A stretch of 6,434 nt of DNA from Gemmatimonadales bacterium (lineage in GTDB: Bacteria > Gemmatimonadota > Gemmatimonadetes > Gemmatimonadales > GWC2-71-9), in NCBI GenBank assembly GCA_013813145.1, contig JACCSE010000511.1, forward strand, positions 1 to 6,434, in the 5' to 3' direction. The position numbers were made by a program, and so were the translations under genes. The notes beneath the pieces were generated by a model. That model worked only from the letters and a program-made list of their open reading frames with translations, did not search any database and was not told where the DNA came from. Shown here piece by piece: positions 1-6,434 of the stretch (its first letter is position 1; every line of letters begins with the position of its first letter).

Positions 1-446
1 GGATGATCCTCGCGGTCTACTATCCATTCAGCCAGACCAACTGGTACCAGGTCTCGGTGGCCTACCTGGACTTGCAGCACCAGGGGCTGGTGGTGCTCAT
101 GCTGCTGCTCGCTCTTCTGATGGTGAGCAACGTCAAGTACCCCAAGTTGCCGCCGATCGGTATCCGCAGCAGGCGGGGGCTGTTCGGCTTGGCGGTGCAT
201 CTCATCATCCTCATCGGCGGAATCTTCGCGCCTGAGTATTTTCTGTTTCCCCTCGGCCTGTTCTACATGGCGTTCGGGATCGTCCGGGCGACGGTGCTGG
301 GGCTGATGGAGCGGCCCGAGCCGGTCACGCCGGTCGAAGAGCGACTTTCGGACGACAACGACGACGAGGCGGGCGAGGTGCCGCCGGTGGGCCGCGAGCG
401 GCGGGCCGCCTGGGGAGACCGTCGCCAGGAGCCGGAGGAACGATGA
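1..446 (+). CDS. pssA: CDP-diacylglycerol-serine O-phosphatidyltransferase, C-terminal part (5' end outside window)
   Basis: Probable C-terminal 147 residues of an inner-membrane enzyme that makes phosphatidylserine from CDP-diacylglycerol and serine, releasing CMP. The reading frame is open from base 3. The ATG there is almost certainly internal, because the catalytic CDP-alcohol phosphatidyltransferase motif (DGx2ARx8Gx3Dx3D) should lie upstream and is absent. What is seen: three hydrophobic segments at about residues 28-43, 60-77 and 79-101 of the visible part, and the stretch LMVSNVKYPKLPPIG (residues 39-53), which resembles the LMVSxxRYP segment near the C-terminus of PssA proteins. It ends in a soluble, highly charged tail (about residues 103-147) rich in Glu, Asp, Arg and Pro. 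The stop overlaps the purS start by 4 nt (ATGA). It could be another CDP-alcohol phosphatidyltransferase, since the substrate cannot be fixed from this part. Confidence 0.72.
   Translation, partial: MILAVYYPFSQTNWYQVSVAYLDLQHQGLVVLMLLLALLMVSNVKYPKLPPIGIRSRRGLFGLAVHLIILIGGIFAPEYFLFPLGLFYMAFGIVRATVLGLMERPEPVTPVEERLSDDNDDEAGEVPPVGRERRAAWGDRRQEPEER
434..438 (+). promoter_or_regulatory. Ribosome binding site for purS
   Basis: GGAGG, 4 nt before the purS ATG at 443, lying inside the last codons of the upstream phosphatidyltransferase gene. The spacing is on the short side, but the site agrees with the ATGA overlap start. Confidence 0.6.
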
Positions 447-694
447 ATTTCCGGGTACACGTGCGGGTGATGCCCCGCACCGGGCTGCTCGACCCGCAGG
501 GCCAGGCGGTGGAGCATGCGCTCGCGGCCCTCGGCTTCGGCGAGGCCGACGACGTCCGGGTGGGTCGCGCGATCGAGCTCCACGTCGCCGCCCCGACCCG
601 CGCCGAGGCGGAAGCCCGAACCCGCCAGATGTGCGACAAGCTGCTCGCCAATCCGGTAACCGAGGACTACCTGTTGCAGGTGGAGGAGAGCTGA
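443..694 (+). CDS. purS: Phosphoribosylformylglycinamidine synthase subunit PurS
   Basis: Small subunit of the three-part FGAM synthetase (FGAR + Gln + ATP to FGAM), cytoplasmic, de novo purine pathway. In Bacillus and Thermotoga, PurS dimers bridge the glutaminase PurQ and the synthetase PurL, helping to form the ammonia channel. The 83-residue length is typical of the family. The sequence shows the family pattern: an N-terminal beta strand (FRVHVRVMPRTGLLDPQG), then the conserved alternation of helices and strands including ALAALGF, VRVGRAIEL and a C-terminal DKLLANPVTEDY (residues 65-76). The ATG at 443 overlaps the upstream stop (ATGA) and has GGAGG just upstream. The stop TGA shares its A with the purQ start (TGATG), so purS and purQ are probably translationally coupled, as fits two subunits of one complex. 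Confidence 0.95.
   Translation: MNFRVHVRVMPRTGLLDPQGQAVEHALAALGFGEADDVRVGRAIELHVAAPTRAEAEARTRQMCDKLLANPVTEDYLLQVEES
682..686 (+). promoter_or_regulatory. Ribosome binding site fixing the purQ start
   Basis: GGAGG inside the end of purS, 7 nt before the ATG at 694. It selects this ATG over an in-frame upstream ATG at 631, which would add 21 residues lacking PurQ similarity and would overlap purS by 64 nt. Confidence 0.75.
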
Positions 695-1386
695 TGCTCG
701 ACGTGGCCGTGGTCCGCTTCCCCGGCAGCAACTGCGACTTCGACGCGCTCCGCGCGGCGGAGCGGGTCGGCGCCAACGGGTACTTTGTCTGGCACCGGGA
801 GAACCACCTCCGCGGCGCCGACGTGGTCCTGCTTCCCGGCGGCTTCAGCTACGGCGACTACCTCCGCTCCGGTGCCATCGCCCGCTTCAGCCCCGTGATG
901 CAGGCGGGCCGGCGGCACGCGGAGGCCGGCGGACCGGTGCTGGGGATCTGCAACGGCTTCCAGATCCTCTGCGAGGCCCACCTGCTGCCCGGGGCACTCA
1001 TGCGGAACGCCGGCCTCACCTTCGTCTCCAAGCCGGTGGACGTGATCGTCGAGCGGGCCGATACGCCCTTCACGTCGGCGTACGAGGCCAACGAGCGGCT
1101 CCGGCTTCCGGTGGCGCACGGCGACGGCCGGTTCGTCGCGACCGACGACACCCTGCGCGAGCTGGAGGCCGAATCCCGCGTGGTGCTCCGCTACGTCGCC
1201 GCGTCGGAGGCCTCGCCGTACCAGCCGAACCCCAACGGGTCGGCCAACCATATCGCCGGCATCTGCAACCCGGCCGGCAATGTCGTCGGCATCATGCCGC
1301 ACCCCGAGCGGGCCGCCGATCCGTTGCTCGGACTGGGCGACGGGGCCGGGTTCTTCACCTCTTTCAGCAAGGCGACCGTTCGATGA
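694..1386 (+). CDS. purQ: Phosphoribosylformylglycinamidine synthase subunit PurQ (glutaminase)
   Basis: Class I (triad) glutamine amidotransferase subunit of FGAM synthetase. It hydrolyses glutamine and passes ammonia to PurL. The protein is 230 residues, close to the usual 220-235. Seen: the N-terminal strand VAVVRFPGSNCDFD, the oxyanion-side motif LLPGGFSYGDYLRSGAIA (46-63), the nucleophile elbow GICNGFQIL with Cys86, PVAHGDG (139-145), and the MPHPER motif supplying His203 and Glu205 of the triad. All catalytic residues are present. The ATG at 694 places the first strand exactly at the N-terminus, as in other PurQ proteins, and is preceded by GGAGG. It overlaps purS by 1 nt and the next gene by 4 nt (ATGA). 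The start of the partner gene purL lies about 330 nt further on, separated by the zinc-finger gene. Confidence 0.96.
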   Translation: MLDVAVVRFPGSNCDFDALRAAERVGANGYFVWHRENHLRGADVVLLPGGFSYGDYLRSGAIARFSPVMQAGRRHAEAGGPVLGICNGFQILCEAHLLPGALMRNAGLTFVSKPVDVIVERADTPFTSAYEANERLRLPVAHGDGRFVATDDTLRELEAESRVVLRYVAASEASPYQPNPNGSANHIAGICNPAGNVVGIMPHPERAADPLLGLGDGAGFFTSFSKATVR

Positions 1387-1717
1387 GCACCGACAAGCCC
1401 AGCCGCAACGAGGACGAGTACTTCGCGCAGCAGAACGCCGAGCTGCTCCGGAAGCAGCGGGACCAGGCCGATCAGGCATCGCGCGAGGCGGAGCGGAAGT
1501 CGCACTACATGAAGTGCCCCAAGGACGGGTACGACCTCTCCAGCAGCGAGTACCACGGGGTGCAGATCGAGACCTGTCCCCATTGCGGCGGGATGTGGCT
1601 CGATGCCGGCGAGCTGGAAGTGGTGTCGCACGAGGAACGGCCCGCCCTCCTGACCCGGGTGCTTTCCGACGCCTTCTCCTCGCTGCGCGGTCCGGGGAAG
1701 AAGCGCGAGGGCGGCAG

Positions 1718-1721
<4 letters not shown>
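1383..1721 (+). CDS. Small zf-TFIIB-type zinc-ribbon protein of unknown function
   Basis: A 112-residue cytoplasmic protein. Residues about 8-42 are very rich in Glu, Gln, Arg and Lys and should form a charged helix, possibly a coiled coil. Residues 44-80 form a zf-TFIIB-like module: MKCPKDGYDL, then GVQIETCPHCGG, then MWLDAGELE. The tail (about 99-112) is basic. The Cys ligands seen are Cys45, Cys65 and Cys68. The position where the family commonly has a fourth Cys (CPxC) is Asp48, so the zinc site is non-standard. The family's biochemical role is not established; the name comes from resemblance to the TFIIB zinc ribbon and does not imply transcription initiation. ATGA overlap with purQ and GTGA overlap with purL put it inside the purine operon. 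Upstream there is only a weak AAGG (1369-1372), so translation probably depends on coupling to purQ. A role linked to the FGAM synthetase complex is only an inference from position. Confidence 0.85.
1707..1711 (+). promoter_or_regulatory. Ribosome binding site fixing the GTG start of purL
   Basis: GAGGG, 6 nt before the GTG at 1718, within the last codons of the zinc-finger gene. Together with the GTGA stop/start overlap it supports GTG 1718 over the in-frame GTG pair at 1790-1795, for which no similar site was seen. Confidence 0.65.
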
Positions 1722-4030
<2,309 letters not shown>

Positions 4031-4033
4031 CCC

Positions 4034-5428
4034 ATGTGCGGCATCATCGGCGTCTCCGGCATCCCGGATGCGGCCCGGCTCGCCTATCTCGGTCTCTACG
4101 CCCTCCAGCATCGTGGGCAGGAGAGCGCGGGCATCGTGGCGATGGACCGCGCCGCGGTGGCGCGGCCTTACCGGGGCATGGGACTGGTGTCGGAGGTCTT
4201 CGACGACAGCGTGCTGGCGCAGCTCCCGGGTGACGTGGCCGTAGGCCACGCCCGTTACTCCACCACCGGCAGCACGGTGCTCGCCAACGCGCAGCCGTGC
4301 AGCGTCAACACCCGCTGCGGTCCGCTCGCCATCGCGCACAATGGCAACCTGACCAACGCCGCCGAGCTCAAGCGGGACCTGGTGGAGCGCGGAGCGATCT
4401 TCACCACCTCGTCCGATACCGAGGTCATGGTCCACCTGGTGGCGCGCTCCGAGGCGGACACCGTGGAGGGCCAGATCCGAGAGGCCCTGGAGCAGGTGGA
4501 AGGCGCCTACAGTCTGGTCATCGCGGTCGGCCGCACGCTCTACGCGGTGGTGGACAGCCGGGGCTTCCGTCCACTGGTCCTGGGACGGCTGGGCAGCGGA
4601 ATGGTCGTGGCATCGGAGACCTGCGCCCTCGACCTGGTCGGTGCCACGATTGCCTGCGAGCTTCGGCCGGGCGACTTCGTCCGAATTGAGGATGGCCAGG
4701 TCACCGAGCTGCCGCGGCTCTCGCCCCGGCCGGTGAGCCGCTGCGTGTTCGAGCTGGTCTACTTCGCGCGGCCCGACTCCACGGTGTTCGGTGAATCGGT
4801 GGACCGGGTGCGGCGGGATCTGGGCCGGGAGCTGGCGCGCGAGCAGCCGGCACCGGCGGGCGAAGTGGTCTTCAGCGTCCCGGACAGCTCCAACGCCATG
4901 GCCCTGGGCTTTTCCGAGGTCTCCGGCATCAAGCTGGAGCACGGCCTCATCCGGAACCACTATGTCGGCCGAACCTTCATCAACCCGACCCAGAACCTCC
5001 GAGTCGCCAAGGTGAAGATCAAGTTCAATCCGGTGCGCGACGTGATCCACGGCAAGTCGGTCGTGGTGGTGGACGACAGCCTGGTACGGGGCAACACCAG
5101 CCAGAGCCTGGTGCAGATGATCCGCGCCGCCGGCGCCCGGGAGGTACACCTCCGGCTCGCCTCGCCGCCGATCACCGGGCCCTGCCACTACGGCATCGAC
5201 ACGCCCACGCGGGAAGAGTTGATCGCCTCGACCCACTCGATCGAGGAGATCGGCGAGTTTCTCGGGGTAGATTCGCTCGGCTACCTGTCGCTCGACGGGA
5301 TGCTCCGCGCGGCCGGAAGCGCCACCGGCTTCTGCCACGCCTGCTTCTCCGGCCAATATCCTACTCCGGTCCCGGAGGATCTGGTGCAGCTTCGGCACGC
5401 CTCGCCGCTCATCGCGACCCCGGCATGA
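4034..5428 (+). CDS. purF: Amidophosphoribosyltransferase (glutamine-PRPP amidotransferase)
   Basis: Committed first step of de novo purine synthesis: PRPP + glutamine + water to phosphoribosylamine + glutamate + pyrophosphate. The 464-residue protein has an N-terminal Ntn-hydrolase glutaminase domain (about 2-235) and a C-terminal phosphoribosyltransferase domain. Seen: MCGIIGV with nucleophile Cys2 directly after Met; ALQHRGQESAG (23-33); GHARYSTTG (71-79); HNGNL (102-106); SSDTE (126-130); the PRPP loop VVVVDDSLVRGNTS (343-356). Cys237, Cys384, Cys434 and Cys437 (GFCHACFSG) match the four cysteines that bind a 4Fe-4S cluster in Bacillus PurF, so this is probably an oxygen-sensitive iron-sulfur type. 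Unlike Bacillus PurF there is no propeptide: the purL stop TAA lies in frame two codons upstream. It is normally feedback-inhibited by purine nucleotides (family knowledge). It overlaps ppdK by 4 nt (ATGA). Confidence 0.96.
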   Translation: MCGIIGVSGIPDAARLAYLGLYALQHRGQESAGIVAMDRAAVARPYRGMGLVSEVFDDSVLAQLPGDVAVGHARYSTTGSTVLANAQPCSVNTRCGPLAIAHNGNLTNAAELKRDLVERGAIFTTSSDTEVMVHLVARSEADTVEGQIREALEQVEGAYSLVIAVGRTLYAVVDSRGFRPLVLGRLGSGMVVASETCALDLVGATIACELRPGDFVRIEDGQVTELPRLSPRPVSRCVFELVYFARPDSTVFGESVDRVRRDLGRELAREQPAPAGEVVFSVPDSSNAMALGFSEVSGIKLEHGLIRNHYVGRTFINPTQNLRVAKVKIKFNPVRDVIHGKSVVVVDDSLVRGNTSQSLVQMIRAAGAREVHLRLASPPITGPCHYGIDTPTREELIASTHSIEEIGEFLGVDSLGYLSLDGMLRAAGSATGFCHACFSGQYPTPVPEDLVQLRHASPLIATPA

Positions 5429-6434
5429 GCGGCCCCTATACCCAGCCGCTGGTCTACTTCTTCGGCCAGGGCCGCGCCGACGGCACGGCGGCCATGAAGG
5501 ACATTCTCGGCGGCAAAGGCGCGGGTCTCGCCGAGATGACCACGATCGGCATTCCCGTTCCCCCCGGCTTCACCATCGCCAGCAGTCTCTGCCTCCACTA
5601 TCTCGAAAGCAACCAGTTCCCCACGCGGCTCCGGGTGGAGGTGGAGAACAACCTCCAGCGGCTGGAGACCGCCACCGGCAAGCACTTCGGCGACGGTGAC
5701 AACCCGCTGCTGGTGTCGGTGCGCTCCGGTGCGGCCGTCTCGATGCCCGGGATGATGGAAACGATCCTGAACCTGGGACTCAACAACGTCACGGTCGAGG
5801 GGCTCGCCCGGCAGGGCGGCAACCCCGGCTTCGCCTGGGATTCGTATCGCCGGTTCGTGCAGATGTACGGCAGCGTGGTGTTCGACCTGTCGAAGAAGCC
5901 GTTCGAGCACATCCTGGAGGAGCACCGGCAGCGCTCTGGAGTGGAGCGCGACATCGATCTCCCGGTCGACGAAATGCGCGCGGTGGTCCTCCGGTTCAAG
6001 GACCACATCCGCGCCGAGACCGGGCGCGAGTTCCCCGACGACCCGGTGCGCCAGCTCTGGGGGGCGATCGCAGCGGTGTTCGAGAGCTGGAACACCCGCC
6101 GCGCGATCGACTACCGGAAGCTGCACGACATCCCCGACTCGATGGGGACGGCGGTCAACATCGTGGCGATGGTCTTCGGCAACATCGGTGAGGACTCCGG
6201 CACCGGCGTCACCTTCAGCCGCAATCCCTCGACCGGCGAGCGGGCGCTCTACGGCGAGTACCTGCTCAACGCCCAGGGGGAGGACGTCGTATCCGGCTCC
6301 CGCACGCCGGAGCCGATCTCGACCCTCAAGGAGCGGCTGCCGGCCTCGTACCAGGAGCTGGAGCGGGTGGCGCGCACCCTGGAGCGGCATTTCCGCGACG
6401 TGCAGGACATGGAGTTCACCATCGAGCGCGGCAC
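5425..6434 (+). CDS. ppdK: Pyruvate, phosphate dikinase, N-terminal part (3' end outside window)
   Basis: First 336 codons of PPDK, which reversibly converts ATP + pyruvate + phosphate into AMP + PEP + pyrophosphate. Full-length bacterial enzymes are about 870-900 residues. Visible is the N-terminal ATP-grasp nucleotide-binding region: VYFFGQGRADG (10-20), MKDILGGKGAGLAEM (24-38), PVPPGFTI (44-51), VSVRSGAAVSMPGMMETILN (97-116), DSYRRFVQMYG (139-149), GTAVNIVAMVFGN (241-253), SGTGVTFSRNPSTGE (258-272) and LYGEYLLNAQGEDVVSG (275-291). The N-terminal YFFG and SMPGMMETILNLGLN motifs point to PPDK rather than PEP synthase. The swivelling phosphohistidine domain and PEP/pyruvate barrel lie beyond the window. 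The ATG at 5425 matches the family N-terminus and overlaps the purF stop (ATGA). No Shine-Dalgarno site is visible in the 40 nt before it, so expression probably relies on coupling to purF. Confidence 0.95.
   Translation, partial: MSGPYTQPLVYFFGQGRADGTAAMKDILGGKGAGLAEMTTIGIPVPPGFTIASSLCLHYLESNQFPTRLRVEVENNLQRLETATGKHFGDGDNPLLVSVRSGAAVSMPGMMETILNLGLNNVTVEGLARQGGNPGFAWDSYRRFVQMYGSVVFDLSKKPFEHILEEHRQRSGVERDIDLPVDEMRAVVLRFKDHIRAETGREFPDDPVRQLWGAIAAVFESWNTRRAIDYRKLHDIPDSMGTAVNIVAMVFGNIGEDSGTGVTFSRNPSTGERALYGEYLLNAQGEDVVSGSRTPEPISTLKERLPASYQELERVARTLERHFRDVQDMEFTIERG

Noticed and set aside
3..5. ATG at the left edge as the true start of the first gene
   Set aside because: The translation begins in the middle of a membrane protein and lacks the catalytic motif; the frame is open to the window edge, so the gene is truncated by the window.
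631..693. Upstream in-frame ATG giving a longer PurQ
   Set aside because: The extra 21 residues overlap purS in another frame and do not resemble PurQ; ATG 694 has GGAGG at good spacing and matches the family N-terminus.
5281..6390. 369-codon minus-strand frame opposite the end of purF and ppdK
   Set aside because: Spans the junction of two clearly recognised plus-strand genes and shows no domain; a shadow frame.

Overview
The window is a gap-free stretch of one strand of a high-GC bacterial chromosome. Seven co-directional genes run end to end: the 3' end of a CDP-alcohol phosphatidyltransferase gene (probably pssA), purS, purQ, a small zinc-finger gene of the zf-TFIIB type, purL, purF, and the 5' third of ppdK (pyruvate, phosphate dikinase). 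Five of the six junctions are start/stop overlaps of 1 or 4 nt. The sixth (purL/purF) is a 3-nt gap. The window therefore looks like the inside of a single operon; neither its promoter nor its terminator lies here. No RNA gene, mobile element, repeat array, CRISPR, riboswitch or terminator was seen, and there is no non-coding stretch longer than 3 nt.

Region by region: 1-446 encodes three membrane helices and a charged tail from the end of the phospholipid enzyme. 443-1386 (purS, purQ) and 1718-4030 (purL) encode the three separate subunits of the small-type FGAM synthetase, the fourth step of de novo purine synthesis. Between purQ and purL, 1383-1721 encodes a 112-residue protein with a charged helical N-terminus and a zf-TFIIB-like CP...CPxCGG...WLDAGELE module. 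4034-5428 (purF) encodes glutamine-PRPP amidotransferase, the committed first step, with all four cysteines expected of an iron-sulfur type enzyme. 5425 to the end is the N-terminal ATP-grasp region of PPDK.

Organism: separate purS/purQ/purL genes and an iron-sulfur type PurF argue against enterobacteria and most other gamma- and beta-proteobacteria, which use a fused large PurL. High GC, the zf-TFIIB gene and the ppdK neighbour would fit a Gemmatimonadota-like or other deep-branching soil or sediment bacterium. That placement is an inference from general knowledge, not something the sequence proves.

Working together: PurF makes phosphoribosylamine and releases pyrophosphate. PurS/PurQ/PurL amidate FGAR to FGAM. 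PPDK interconverts ATP + pyruvate + phosphate with AMP + PEP + pyrophosphate, so it could use pyrophosphate and AMP from the biosynthetic steps. The core genes are ordinary. The points worth a second look are the zinc-finger gene inserted inside the FGAM synthetase genes, its altered cysteine pattern, the iron-sulfur PurF that cannot have a propeptide, and the lipid-purine-PPDK gene grouping.
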